A stretch of DNA of 47,290 bases from GCA-2733415 sp964608925. GTDB taxonomy: Bacteria > Bacteroidota > Bacteroidia > Flavobacteriales > Flavobacteriaceae. The stretch spans positions 1-47,290 of the forward strand of contig CAZSQD010000002.1 of NCBI GenBank assembly GCA_964608925.1. The letters are read 5' to 3'. Under the pieces are notes generated by a model. That model was not told the origin of the DNA and did no database searches. It saw only the letters and a list, made by a program, of their open reading frames with translations. Made by a program: the position numbers and the translations under genes. Numbering within the stretch: position 1 is the stretch's first letter; every line of letters begins with the position of its first letter. This document shows, in pieces, positions 24,525-33,704 of this stretch.

Positions 24525-24557
24525 AAAAATGCCACTTCAAATTGAAGTGGCATTTTT
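24525..24557 (+). terminator. terminator after ferredoxin
   Basis: A stem AAAAATGCCACTTCAA / TTGAAGTGGCATTTTT with a minimal loop and T run, 25 bp after the stop at 24499. Confidence 0.9.
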
Positions 24558-24700
24558 TATATGAATTCCTTAATATAATTGGAGAATAAACGAATACTGT
24601 TTTAAAAGTATAAAAAGCAACTGCTCATCTTAAAATAGGTAGAAGTTAAGGTTAGCAAAAAACAGATAACTTTACTTTTAATTATCCGAAATTTAACTTA

Positions 24701-25681
24701 TTACTTTACTTCCAAGCTTCTAATAATAGCTTCCAACTCAAACATATAATCACGTTTATTAATTTGTGGTGCATAGGTAAACCCTTCTAAAACCAATTGG
24801 CGGTTATTTGCTTTATCATCAATAATGTAATTGATAAACGGTCCTGCCATAAAATCATGTTTTACATCCCAAATACCACGAGTTTCTATAGCGGGTAAAT
24901 TAGCAATGGTAGTACTTTTTACAAATGGAGAAAAGGCAGCTTCCGTAATCATAAACGAGCCTTTTACCGCACCTGGTATATGTGCTTTACCAATAGAATC
25001 TCGTAATTTTACAATGTTTTGTATTGTTAAACTATCTTTTTTAATGGTGTTGTATGGTAATTGATAAATCATTAAGTTTAAATCGCCATTTTTAATATCT
25101 TTACGTAACCATATAAAATCTTTTGTTTGTTTGGCGGTTCTATAACTAAATAACAAATTAATATCTATCCCAAAAGTTTCTTGAATATTTTTCGTATCAC
25201 GTGGACTTCTTCTTATTTGTCTTTGCTTTTCCGTCAGTTCTACAGCTTGTACAGTATTACGCATTTTAGTAGCATTATTGTGTAATAGCGCAATAATTTC
25301 ACCTTGATTTTTACCACGTATTAAAATACCTGTTTGTGGTTTTGCATGTAGATTTTTTATAAATTTCAACTCTGTAATACTATCGTTTTGTTCTATTTGA
25401 ATAAAGGTTCTACTTTTTTTTACAAACGAATGAAATGCTTTCGGTTCCATTTGTACTAACTTAAACATGGGTTCATCTTGTGGTAAACCATATACAGGTG
25501 TAGCAAATACTTTACGTATGGCATCCCCCACTTCTCCTTTCCAAAAACTATTAGAAGTAACAATGGTAAAATTATTTATAGTTCCTGCACTTGCTGGCAA
25601 ATGTTTTTTACCCTTTTTACTATCATTTTGACAAGAAAATAATACCGCAGTAATTGCTAATAATGTGATGAATTTTTTCAT
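24701..25681 (-). CDS. DUF4837 family lipoprotein
   Basis: A 326-residue predicted lipoprotein (lipobox LFSC, Cys17). The sequence has the DUF4837 pattern: NNFTIVTSNSFWKGEVGDAIRK near the N-terminus, then PLPQDEP-like GLPQDEPMFKLVQ. The end has GIWDVKHDFMAGPFINYIID and RQLVLEGFTYAPQINKRDYM. This is a Bacteroidota-specific family of unknown function on the cell envelope side. It is followed leftward by a gap and lies downstream of the MltD-like transglycosylase gene in the same direction (111-bp gap), so a shared transcript is possible. Confidence 0.85.
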   Translation of the reverse strand: MKKFITLLAITAVLFSCQNDSKKGKKHLPASAGTINNFTIVTSNSFWKGEVGDAIRKVFATPVYGLPQDEPMFKLVQMEPKAFHSFVKKSRTFIQIEQNDSITELKFIKNLHAKPQTGILIRGKNQGEIIALLHNNATKMRNTVQAVELTEKQRQIRRSPRDTKNIQETFGIDINLLFSYRTAKQTKDFIWLRKDIKNGDLNLMIYQLPYNTIKKDSLTIQNIVKLRDSIGKAHIPGAVKGSFMITEAAFSPFVKSTTIANLPAIETRGIWDVKHDFMAGPFINYIIDDKANNRQLVLEGFTYAPQINKRDYMFELEAIIRSLEVK

Positions 25682-25792
25682 AGAATTGTACCACTACTGT
25701 GGGTGACTTTTTAGTTTTTCTATTTATTAAATAGGAAAATGAATTAAACTTGATATAATTTTTAAATTTGTTACTACAAAAACAACACCAAA

Positions 25793-27544
25793 CTATCCTT
25801 TCGGAATTTTTAAAACCATCCCAGGTTTTAAGCTGTTATTGGATAGGTTATTATGGTGTTGAATATTTTGAGCGGATACGCCACTATATTTTTTAGCAAT
25901 CCCGTATAAACTGTCTCCACTTTGTACAGTATAACTGCTTGCTGTTTTATATTTGGATGGTTTTGTAGGTTGTTTTATGGACTTCTTTTTACTTGCTGTT
26001 TTTTGAGGATGACGTGGGTGTATGGTTAAACGCTGTCCTATTTTTAAGCTGTTTGATTTTAATCCGTTCCATCGTTTTAATTGGCTTACTTTTACGCCAT
26101 ATTTACGTGCAATTTTACCTAAAAAATCTCCTGACCGCACACGGTATCTTATTCTACTTGATGAAGAAACTAATTCGGGTAATGCTTTTTCTCTTTTATT
26201 AAATTCTTTTTCGGCATATGCATAAATAGCATTTTCATGAGTTACAAATTTCCCAATATATTGAATAGGTAAACGCAATGTATAGTTTTCACCCTTTACT
26301 ACCGGAATAATATTTAGTTTATAACTTGGGTTTAAAAACTGTAAATCTTCCATTTTAATGTCAAACAATTCGGCAACATGCTCCAAACCTAATTTTTTAC
26401 GTACTCTAATGGTATCGGTTTCAAAAAACTGATACCTAGGAGCATCTGGTTTAAAATTGTGCTCTTTTGCGTATTCAAAAACATACATGGTAGCCTGAAA
26501 AATAGGCACATAACCTGCTGTTTCACGTGGTAAAAACGAACGGATATTCCAATAATTTTCACTTCCTCCAGAACGTCTAATGGCTTTACTTACATTACCC
26601 ATGCCTGAATTGTAACTTGCCAGCGCCAAATCCCAATCACCAAAACGGTTGTAACATTTGGTTAAATACCTACATGCTGCTCGGGTAGATTTTAATAAAT
26701 CACTACGCTCATCTACATAAGAACTCACCCCTAAACCTTCCTCTAAACCTGTTGGGTACATAAACTGCCACAACCCTGTTGCACCAACTCTTGATTTTGC
26801 TCTTGGGTTTAAAGCCGATTCTACAATGGCAAGGTATTTCATTTCCAATGGCATATTAAATGCGTCTAATTCTTGCTCAAATATGGGGAAATAATAATGT
26901 GCTAATCCCATTAAACGTTGTAAGGAATTTTGACGGTTTTTTAAAAAAGTTTTAATTACACTTTCTAAAATAGGATTGTACTCAATATTAAAGGGTGTAC
27001 GCTCATTTAAACGCTGCAAACGCGCTATTAATGTGTCTTTTGTTAACTGCGGATAATAAACAGGTGTGTCCCCAATTTGATAGCGTAAATGATTAATGGT
27101 GTCATACAAATCATTACTATATAATTCCTGTAAATAAGATTGGTCAATATTAGCTGCGTACGCATTATCTGGTACGTCTTGAATTAATTGTTTTAACTCC
27201 TGAAAATCAATATTTATAGGTGTTTCTGGTTTGGTTTCCGTAGGAAAATTACTTATTAATGGTGCGCTAGAATCTATCGCTTCTGTTTGGGTAGTTACAG
27301 TTTCAGCTACTGGCTTTCTTCTTTGTAATAAAATAAAGGGCTCCGTTTGTAGCGTATCATATAAAATAACAGGTTTATTTTCTGTTATTTTAATAGGTAA
27401 TTTAGTTTGAAAAATGGTATCCCTAACTACCGAAATAGTATCAGTAACTACTGTTTTTGTTATTGAAATCGTATCAGCAGGTTTTTCTTGCGCAATTCCG
27501 ATTAAAGAATAAAAAAAGAAAATGGCTATTAAATGCTTTAGCAT
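25793..27544 (-). CDS. membrane-bound lytic murein transglycosylase, MltD-like, with LysM repeats
   Basis: A 583-residue exported protein using the ATG at 27544 (MLKHLIAIFFFYSLIGIAQ, a good signal peptide). Starting at 27694 would add 50 residues that hide the signal. The SLT transglycosylase domain (about 230-400) has the catalytic Glu in LAIVESALNPRAKS, then GATGLWQFMYPTG and LALASYNSGMGNV. Two LysM domains follow at the C-terminus (YRVRSGDFLGKIARKYGV and YTVQSGDSLYGIAKKYSGV) that bind peptidoglycan. It cleaves the glycan backbone to 1,6-anhydro products in the periplasm. An N-terminal linker rich in Thr/Ile/Val (about 20-130) is unassigned. Confidence 0.92.
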   Translation of the reverse strand: MLKHLIAIFFFYSLIGIAQEKPADTISITKTVVTDTISVVRDTIFQTKLPIKITENKPVILYDTLQTEPFILLQRRKPVAETVTTQTEAIDSSAPLISNFPTETKPETPINIDFQELKQLIQDVPDNAYAANIDQSYLQELYSNDLYDTINHLRYQIGDTPVYYPQLTKDTLIARLQRLNERTPFNIEYNPILESVIKTFLKNRQNSLQRLMGLAHYYFPIFEQELDAFNMPLEMKYLAIVESALNPRAKSRVGATGLWQFMYPTGLEEGLGVSSYVDERSDLLKSTRAACRYLTKCYNRFGDWDLALASYNSGMGNVSKAIRRSGGSENYWNIRSFLPRETAGYVPIFQATMYVFEYAKEHNFKPDAPRYQFFETDTIRVRKKLGLEHVAELFDIKMEDLQFLNPSYKLNIIPVVKGENYTLRLPIQYIGKFVTHENAIYAYAEKEFNKREKALPELVSSSSRIRYRVRSGDFLGKIARKYGVKVSQLKRWNGLKSNSLKIGQRLTIHPRHPQKTASKKKSIKQPTKPSKYKTASSYTVQSGDSLYGIAKKYSGVSAQNIQHHNNLSNNSLKPGMVLKIPKG

Positions 27545-27604
27545 AGAAGTATGTGTTTTAAATAAAACGGTTAAGATGCTAAAATAGTGTTTTAAATTGA
27601 GATT

Positions 27605-27689
27605 AAAAATAGTATACAAAAAACTGCCTCTAATACACGAATAAAACATTCGTGTATTAGAGGCGAAAATGTTCTCGATACTATTTTTA
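27605..27689 (-). terminator. nested hairpin downstream of pgk
   Basis: Inner stem GCCTCTAATACACGAAT / ATTCGTGTATTAGAGGC (17 bp perfect, 27626-27642 and 27648-27664). Outer inverted arms are AAAAATAGTAT (27605-27615) and ATACTATTTTT (27679-27689). On the minus strand the inner stem is followed by AGTTTTTTG. It lies 61-145 bp past the pgk stop and includes the 5' side of the transglycosylase gene. It probably terminates pgk; the outer pair is unusual. Confidence 0.75.
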
Positions 27690-27749
27690 TTCACTTCGCT
27701 TCAAAAAATCACTCGAACAGACGTTTTTTTTAGATGTTACTCCTAAATT

Positions 27750-28937
27750 TTACTTTAAAATAGCCGCAATACCAGGTAAAGTTTTTCCTTCTAAGCTTTC
27801 CAACATTGCGCCACCACCTGTACTTACGTAACTTACACCATCCGTAAAACCAAATTGTTTAGCTGCCGCAACTGAATCTCCCCCACCTACTAGTGAAAAT
27901 GCTCCATTTTTAGTGGCATCCACAATTGCTTGCCCTAAAGAAATTGTTCCTTTTGCGAAGTTTTCCATTTCAAACACACCTAAAGGACCATTCCATAAAA
28001 TTGTTTTTGATTTTAATACTACATCTCTAAAGTTTGCTGATGTTTCTGGACCACAGTCTAACCCCATCCAACCATCTGGAATTTTTGCAGTATCTACAAT
28101 TTGTGTGTTTGCATCATTAGAAAAATCGTCTGCAATAACAGCATCTACAGGTAAATGTATTTGTACTCCTTTTTCTTCTGCTTGTTTTAAAATACGTGTA
28201 GCCAACTCCAAATAATCATCTTCAACTAATGAGTTTCCAATTTTTCCTCCTTGTGCTTTGATAAAGGTAAACGTCATACCCCCACCAATAATTACATGAT
28301 CTACTTTATCTAAAATATTTTCAATAATAGTAATTTTTGACGATACTTTTGCGCCTCCCAAAATAGCCAATACTGGTTTTTCTCCTGTTTGCATTACTTT
28401 ATCAATGCTTTCAATTTCTTTCGCTAATAATAACCCGAAGCATTTATTTTTGCCAAAAAAATCAGCTACAACCGAAGTTGATGCATGTGCTCTATGAGCG
28501 GTACCAAAAGCATCGTTTACATAAATATCTCCTAATTTTGCCAATTGCTGAGCAAAAGCTGTATTTCCTTGTTTCTCTTCTTCATGAAAACGTAAGTTTT
28601 CTAATACTAAAATTTCTCCTGGTTCTAAATTAGCAACTGCCGTTTCTGCTTCTTCACCTACACAATTATTTACAAATTTACATTGTACACCAATAATTTC
28701 AGAAACTTTTTCAATAATATGATTTAAAGAAAACTCATCTTGAACTCCTTTTGGTCTTCCTAAGTGTGACATTAATACACAACTTCCGCCATCTTCTAAA
28801 ATTTTAATAATAGTAGGTTTTGCAGCTTCAATACGAGAGGTATCCCCCACTATTAAATCGGTATTTAAGGGCACATTAAAATCTACCCGAATTAAGGCTT
28901 TTTTATTTTCAAAGTTAAAGTCGTTTACGGTTTTCAT
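27750..28937 (-). CDS. pgk: phosphoglycerate kinase
   Basis: A 395-residue glycolytic kinase (1,3-bisphosphoglycerate + ADP to 3-phosphoglycerate + ATP). Signatures are the N-terminal KKALIRVDFNVPL, VLMSHLGRPKG, NDAFGTAHRAHAST and GGAKVSSKITII, then the C-terminal GGGDSVAAAKQFG and YVSTGGGAMLESLEG. The length is standard. The ATG at 28937 is followed at once by the family start. It diverges from holB, and both promoters lie in a gap of about 50 bp. Confidence 0.97.
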   Translation of the reverse strand: MKTVNDFNFENKKALIRVDFNVPLNTDLIVGDTSRIEAAKPTIIKILEDGGSCVLMSHLGRPKGVQDEFSLNHIIEKVSEIIGVQCKFVNNCVGEEAETAVANLEPGEILVLENLRFHEEEKQGNTAFAQQLAKLGDIYVNDAFGTAHRAHASTSVVADFFGKNKCFGLLLAKEIESIDKVMQTGEKPVLAILGGAKVSSKITIIENILDKVDHVIIGGGMTFTFIKAQGGKIGNSLVEDDYLELATRILKQAEEKGVQIHLPVDAVIADDFSNDANTQIVDTAKIPDGWMGLDCGPETSANFRDVVLKSKTILWNGPLGVFEMENFAKGTISLGQAIVDATKNGAFSLVGGGDSVAAAKQFGFTDGVSYVSTGGGAMLESLEGKTLPGIAAILK

Positions 28938-28962
28938 GTTTTAACTGTTTTTTAAATTTTAG

Positions 28963-28970
28963 CAAAGATA
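28963..28970 (-). promoter_or_regulatory. -7 promoter element for pgk
   Basis: The minus strand reads TATCTTTG, 25 bp ahead of the pgk ATG at 28937. It lies next to the divergent holB element at 28977. Confidence 0.5.
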
Positions 28971-28976
28971 ATTATT

Positions 28977-28984
28977 TATATTTG
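28977..28984 (+). promoter_or_regulatory. -7 promoter element for holB
   Basis: TATATTTG, ending 4 bases before the holB ATG at 28989. The implied transcript would have little or no leader. Confidence 0.5.
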
Positions 28985-28988
28985 TCTT

Positions 28989-30122
28989 ATGAATTTTAAT
29001 GCAGTAATTGGTCAAACCCATATAAAAAATCATTTAAAAACAAGTGCTAATAATGGTAGAATCCCCCATGCACAACTATTTGTGGGTAATGAAGGCACCG
29101 GTACTTTAGCTATGGCAATTGCTTATGCACAATATATTTTGTGTGGTGAAAATAATGAAACATGCAACCTTAAATTTGAAAAATTAGCACATCCTGATTT
29201 ACATTTTGCTTTTCCTGTTGCAACCAACACTAAAGTAAAAAGGCATGCGGTTAGTAATTTATTTTTAGAAGAATGGCGTGCATTTGTACATACCCAGCCC
29301 TATGGCAACTTATTTGACTGGTATAAATTACTTGAGGTAGAAAATAAACAAGGTAATATTGGAGTAGATGAGGCTCAGGATATTGTAAAAAAACTAAGTT
29401 TAAAATCATTTGAAGGTGGGTATAAAATCATGCTAATTTGGATGGCTGATAAATTAAATAATGCCGCTGCCAATAAATTATTAAAACTAATTGAAGAGCC
29501 TCCAGAAAAAACAGTTTTTTTATTAATTACAGAACATGAAGATCAAATTATAAATACCATTAGATCTCGTTGTCAAGTATTACATTTTCCGCCTTTAGCA
29601 GAAAATGATATTAAAAATGCAGTATTAAAACAGTTTGAAATAGGAGAGGAGCAAGCTATAAAAATTGCACATCAAGCAGAAGGAAATTATAACAAAGCGG
29701 TTGATTTAATTAATCAAGATGGGGAAGAGTTGCTGTTTGAAGAATGGTTTATAACCTGGATACGTGCTGCCTTTAAAGCAAAAGGAAATAAAGCCGCTAT
29801 AAATGATTTATTGGGTTGGAGTGAAACTGTTGCTAAAACGGGTAGAGAAACACAAAAGTTATTTTTAAACTATTGCTTAAACTTTTTTAGGCAAGCATTA
29901 TTACAAAATTATACCGCTACGGATTTAGTGTTTTTTACACCACAAACCCCTAATTTTTCATTAGCAAAATTTGCGCCGTTTGTACATGGTAATAATATTT
30001 TAGCGATAAACGAAGCTTTAAATGATGCCATTTATCATATTGAACGTAACGGAAATGCTAAAATTATTTTAACCGATTTATCTATAAAATTAACACGGTT
30101 GTTACATGTTAAAAAGGGATAG
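28989..30122 (+). CDS. holB: DNA polymerase III delta-prime subunit
   Basis: A 377-residue clamp-loader subunit of the AAA+ family. The start is VIGQTHIKNHLKTSANNGRIPHAQLFVGNEGTGTLAMAIAYA. The Walker A lysine is replaced (GNEGTGTLA), as expected for delta-prime, which does not bind ATP. Only two cysteines (LCGENNETCN) remain of the usual zinc module. ADKLNNAAANKLLKLIEEPPEKT and the arginine-finger motif NTIRSRCQVLHF are typical. It loads the sliding clamp together with delta and gamma/tau. The last 100 residues are the helical collar domain. Confidence 0.92.
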   Translation: MNFNAVIGQTHIKNHLKTSANNGRIPHAQLFVGNEGTGTLAMAIAYAQYILCGENNETCNLKFEKLAHPDLHFAFPVATNTKVKRHAVSNLFLEEWRAFVHTQPYGNLFDWYKLLEVENKQGNIGVDEAQDIVKKLSLKSFEGGYKIMLIWMADKLNNAAANKLLKLIEEPPEKTVFLLITEHEDQIINTIRSRCQVLHFPPLAENDIKNAVLKQFEIGEEQAIKIAHQAEGNYNKAVDLINQDGEELLFEEWFITWIRAAFKAKGNKAAINDLLGWSETVAKTGRETQKLFLNYCLNFFRQALLQNYTATDLVFFTPQTPNFSLAKFAPFVHGNNILAINEALNDAIYHIERNGNAKIILTDLSIKLTRLLHVKKG

Positions 30123-30207
30123 TTTTAAAAACTTTTTCACGAGTTATAGCTGGCTTTTACATTTTAAAACTGAAAAAAAATGTATTGATAGTCCTAACAT
30201 TCCATAA

Positions 30208-30243
30208 AAAAACACCATTCCGTTTAAATGGAATGGTGTTTTT
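30208..30243. terminator. bidirectional terminator between holB and the OmpH-like gene
   Basis: A stem AAAAACACCATTCC / GGAATGGTGTTTTT around an 8-base loop (GTTTAAAT) between two convergent genes. A/T runs on both sides allow use from either direction. Confidence 0.88.
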
Positions 30244-30311
30244 ATTGATTATTGTTACGCAACCAATAATATTAATTGGCTATCGCTCTGCAATTAACTG
30301 TCGTTTCACGA

Positions 30312-30827
30312 CTATTTTTTATCTCCGTATGCTGTATTTAAAGCGTCTGTAATTTGTTGCGTAATGTCATTTTTATCTGAGCCATATAAAACACTCCCTG
30401 CTTTATTTTTACCAAAAATGTAAGTATATCCGTTTGTTTTACCGTATTCCGTTACAAAAACGTCAATTTTACTCAATAAGCTATCTACTTCTTTTTGACT
30501 TTGCATAGCAATAGCTTGTTGCTCTTGCTGAAATTGTTGCTGTAAAAATTGTTGTTTTTGCCCTAATTGCTGATACAACTCTTGTGCTTTTTGTTGACGC
30601 ATTCCTTTTGCTTTTACTTGAAACGCATCTACTTCTTTTTTAAATTCTTTACCAATACTATCTTTCTTTTTATTTAAAGCTTCCATTTTAACCTCATAAC
30701 CAGTTTCCATATCTTTCTTTTCTTGATAATTTTCAATCAATTTTTCATTATCAATAAATGCTGTTTTTTCTTGGTTACAAGCGGTAAATAATACGACTGT
30801 AAATGCTGCTATTAGTACTTTTTTCAT
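30312..30827 (-). CDS. OmpH/Skp-like periplasmic chaperone, lipoprotein form
   Basis: A 171-residue protein with a lipobox (LFTAC, Cys17) followed by a short N-terminal strand, FIDNEKLIENYQE. A long charged, Gln-rich coiled coil runs through about residues 35-130 (EALNKKKDSIGKEFKKEVDA, QQKAQELYQQLGQKQQFLQQ). The C-terminal GYTYIFGKNKAGSVLYG completes the Skp fold. Skp-type chaperones hold unfolded outer-membrane proteins in the periplasm. This one may be lipid-anchored, unlike E. coli Skp, which is soluble. Confidence 0.88.
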   Translation of the reverse strand: MKKVLIAAFTVVLFTACNQEKTAFIDNEKLIENYQEKKDMETGYEVKMEALNKKKDSIGKEFKKEVDAFQVKAKGMRQQKAQELYQQLGQKQQFLQQQFQQEQQAIAMQSQKEVDSLLSKIDVFVTEYGKTNGYTYIFGKNKAGSVLYGSDKNDITQQITDALNTAYGDKK

Positions 30828-30929
30828 CCTGTTTGTTTTTTTAAAAATTATTTATTTAGTGCGAAAATAGTAAAATTATTTCAATTTTGTTTTCTGATAA
30901 ATATCATTCTTGTAAATTTATAAAAACCG

Positions 30930-30937
30930 TATCTTTG
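30930..30937 (+). promoter_or_regulatory. -7 promoter element for deoC
   Basis: TATCTTTG, 39 bp ahead of the deoC ATG at 30977, with a CTTG about 17 bp upstream as a poor -33 candidate. Confidence 0.5.
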
Positions 30938-30976
30938 AGAATTCGACTAATCAGTAGCACTTAAAGAATATCTAAC

Positions 30977-31642
30977 ATGAAATTAAATACTTATATTGAC
31001 CATACGTTATTAAAACCTACCGCAACCAAAGCAGAAATTATCAACTTATGTGATGAAGCAAAAAAACACTTATTTTTCTCTGTTTGTATAAACAGTAGCT
31101 ATGTGAAATTAGCAAAAAAAGAATTGAAAAAAAGTGGTGTAAAAGTATGTAGTGTAATTGGGTTTCCGTTAGGTGCAATGAGCACTAAGGCAAAAGTAGC
31201 CGAAACCAAACAAGCTTTAAAAGATGGAGCTCAAGAAATTGATATGGTACTTAATATCGGTTTACTAAAAAGTGGCGATATTAAAGCAGTACAAAAAGAT
31301 ATAAAAAAGGTAAAAAAAGCAATGGGTAAAAAAACCTTAAAAGTAATTTTAGAAACTTGCTTGTTGACGGATGAAGAAATTACCAAAGCAAGCGAATTAG
31401 CAATTGCTGCAAAAGCTGATTTTATAAAAACATCAACTGGCTTTAGTACGGGAGGTGCTACATTTAATGCGGTGAAATTCATGAAAGCTGTAGCTGGGAA
31501 AAAAGTAAAAATTAAAGCATCTGGAGGTATTAGAGATGCTAAAAAGGTAAAAGAATATATTGCTTTAGGTGTTTCAAGAATTGGAACATCTTCAGGGATA
31601 GCAATTGTAACTGATGGTGTTGCAAAAAAAGGAGAATATTAA
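30977..31642 (+). CDS. deoC: deoxyribose-phosphate aldolase
   Basis: A 221-residue class I aldolase that splits 2-deoxyribose 5-phosphate into glyceraldehyde 3-phosphate and acetaldehyde. Signatures are YIDHTLLKPTATKAEI, VCSVIGFPLGAM, EIDMVLNIG, the Schiff-base lysine in DFIKTSTGFSTGGAT (about 149-163) and KIKASGGIRD. It precedes deoD by 92 bp in the same direction, together forming a nucleoside salvage pair. Confidence 0.96.
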   Translation: MKLNTYIDHTLLKPTATKAEIINLCDEAKKHLFFSVCINSSYVKLAKKELKKSGVKVCSVIGFPLGAMSTKAKVAETKQALKDGAQEIDMVLNIGLLKSGDIKAVQKDIKKVKKAMGKKTLKVILETCLLTDEEITKASELAIAAKADFIKTSTGFSTGGATFNAVKFMKAVAGKKVKIKASGGIRDAKKVKEYIALGVSRIGTSSGIAIVTDGVAKKGEY

Positions 31643-31734
31643 TATTGAGAGATCGCCTTTTAAAAAATATAGGAAGTGTTTTGGTTATATTCTACCATCT
31701 ATAAAGGAAAAAACAAACTAAAAAACGAAACAAA

Positions 31735-32433
31735 ATGAGTATACATATATCCGCAAAAAAAGGAGAAATAGCAGAAACCATTTTATTACCTGGAGATCCA
31801 TTACGTGCTAAATGGATTGCCGAAACTTTTTTAAAAAACCCTACTTTATTTAATGAAGTACGTGGTATGCTTGGGTATACAGGTACCTATAAAGGTAAAC
31901 GGATTTCAGTAATGGGTACAGGTATGGGTGTGCCTAGTTTATCTATTTATGTACACGAATTAATTACTGATTATGGTGTAAAAAACCTAATACGTGTGGG
32001 TAGTGCAGGTTCTTATCAAAAAGAAGTTAAAATTAGAGATATTGTATTAGCAATGGCAGCTTCCTCAAATTCTGGAAACAATAAACTGCGTTTTAATGGG
32101 GCTGATTATGCACCAACAGCAAGCTTTAATTTATTTAATAAAGCGCTTGAGGTTGCTAAAATAAATAACACCAAAATTAAGGCGGGAAACATATTAACCA
32201 GTGACGAATTTTATGCTGATAATTTTAACGATTATAAAAAATGGGCAGAATTTGGAGTACTTTGTGTAGATATGGAAACTTCTGGTTTATATACCTTAGC
32301 TGCAAAACATCAAGTAAATGCCTTGACTATTTTAACCATTTCTGATAGTTTGATTACTGGAGAAACCACTACAAGTAAAGAACGAGAAACGACTTTTAAA
32401 AGCATGATTGAAATTGCTTTAGGATTAGCATAA
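31735..32433 (+). CDS. deoD: purine-nucleoside phosphorylase, DeoD type
   Basis: A 232-residue hexameric-type phosphorylase that cleaves purine (deoxy)nucleosides with phosphate. It has GDPLRAKWIAETFL, the conserved GTGMGVPSLSIYVHEL segment, RVGSAGSYQ, VDMETSGLYTLAAKHQVNALTILTISDSL and the expected acidic catalytic Asp in that SDS. It is followed 25 bp later by the PLP decarboxylase gene in the same direction. Confidence 0.96.
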   Translation: MSIHISAKKGEIAETILLPGDPLRAKWIAETFLKNPTLFNEVRGMLGYTGTYKGKRISVMGTGMGVPSLSIYVHELITDYGVKNLIRVGSAGSYQKEVKIRDIVLAMAASSNSGNNKLRFNGADYAPTASFNLFNKALEVAKINNTKIKAGNILTSDEFYADNFNDYKKWAEFGVLCVDMETSGLYTLAAKHQVNALTILTISDSLITGETTTSKERETTFKSMIEIALGLA

Positions 32434-32458
32434 ATATAGTACTAAATAAAAATAAAAA

Positions 32459-33688
32459 ATGAATATTTACTGGAAAAAACATTCCCAAGAAGAAATTAAA
32501 ACACGGGTATTTACTGCGCTGAAAAATAATATAAACTACAATGCTCAACATATTTTAGGTGTACCTGGATCTCATTTAGATGAAAAGGTTTTTAATCAAG
32601 ATAATTCCTTTTTGCAAGACGCTCCTTTTATATCTACTTTAATACAAAACCCAAATCATATTGGTTGTCATACTTTAGGGAAAAGTGAAGCTTTTTTTGT
32701 GGGTACTCAAAAAATTGAACGTGATGTTATTGATATTTGTACCGTAGATATTTTAAAAGGAAACCCTAATGAACATGATGGTTATATTGCATCTGGAGGC
32801 ACGGAAGCTAATATGCAAGCCATTTGGGTTTACCGAAATTATTACCTTAATGAATGTGATGCAAAACCAGAAGAAATTACTATTATTTGTAGCGAAGACA
32901 GTCATTACTCCATGCCAAAATCGGCAAATTTATTAGCTATTTCCTTACATAAAGTTGCTGTAGAAAAAGAAACCCGTAACATTACTGAAAGTGCGGTAAC
33001 ACAAACGTTACAAAAAGCACAGAAGGAAGGTAAAAAATATTTTATTGTGGTTGCCAATATGATGACAACCATGTTTGGTAGTGTTGATAATTTAGAGGCT
33101 TATATAAAACCATTAACACAATTAAATTGTAATTTTAAATTACATATTGATGGAGCTTTTGGAGGGTTTTATTATCCATTTACCGAAAAATACAGCGCTT
33201 TTACTTTTAAAAATAAGCATATTTCGTCCTTTACTTTAGATGCACATAAAATGGCGCAAGCACCTTATGGAACCGGTATCTTTTTAATTAAAAAAGGATA
33301 TCTAGAAAATGTAAATACCCAAGAGGCAAGCTATGTTGAAGGGCAAGATTTTACTTTAATTGGTAGTAGAAGTGGAGCCAATGCTGTTGCCGTTTGGATG
33401 ATTTTAGTTAAAAATGGACCGTTTGGCTGGCAAGAAAAAATATTTATTTTACAAAAACGTACCGAATGGATGTGTGCGCAATTAACCGATTTAAATATTG
33501 ATTTTTACAGGCACCCTTCTTCTAATATTATCACAATAAAAAGTAAATTTATTACTAAAGAAATAGCAATAAAATATGGTTTAGTACCTGATGATCATAA
33601 CAACCCAAATTGGTTTAAAATTGTTATTATGGATCATGTTACTATTGAAAAATTAATGCTTTTGATTGATGATTTAAAAAATAATTAA
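32459..33688 (+). CDS. PLP-dependent group II-type amino acid decarboxylase
   Basis: A 409-residue fold-type I enzyme. The Schiff-base lysine is in FTLDAHKMAQAPYGTGIF (about residue 262), the pyridine-N aspartate is in HIDGAFGGF, and YIASGGTEANMQAIWVYRN is the substrate-pocket segment. It resembles histidine/aspartate/glutamate decarboxylases of the group II family, but the substrate is not decided by what I can see. The C-terminal PDDHNNPNWFKIVIMDHV is family-like. It lies 16 bp ahead of an alpha carbonic anhydrase gene and 25 bp after deoD, so it sits in a dense run of genes. Confidence 0.85.
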   Translation: MNIYWKKHSQEEIKTRVFTALKNNINYNAQHILGVPGSHLDEKVFNQDNSFLQDAPFISTLIQNPNHIGCHTLGKSEAFFVGTQKIERDVIDICTVDILKGNPNEHDGYIASGGTEANMQAIWVYRNYYLNECDAKPEEITIICSEDSHYSMPKSANLLAISLHKVAVEKETRNITESAVTQTLQKAQKEGKKYFIVVANMMTTMFGSVDNLEAYIKPLTQLNCNFKLHIDGAFGGFYYPFTEKYSAFTFKNKHISSFTLDAHKMAQAPYGTGIFLIKKGYLENVNTQEASYVEGQDFTLIGSRSGANAVAVWMILVKNGPFGWQEKIFILQKRTEWMCAQLTDLNIDFYRHPSSNIITIKSKFITKEIAIKYGLVPDDHNNPNWFKIVIMDHVTIEKLMLLIDDLKNN

Positions 33689-33704
33689 CTTAAATAATAA
33701 AAAG

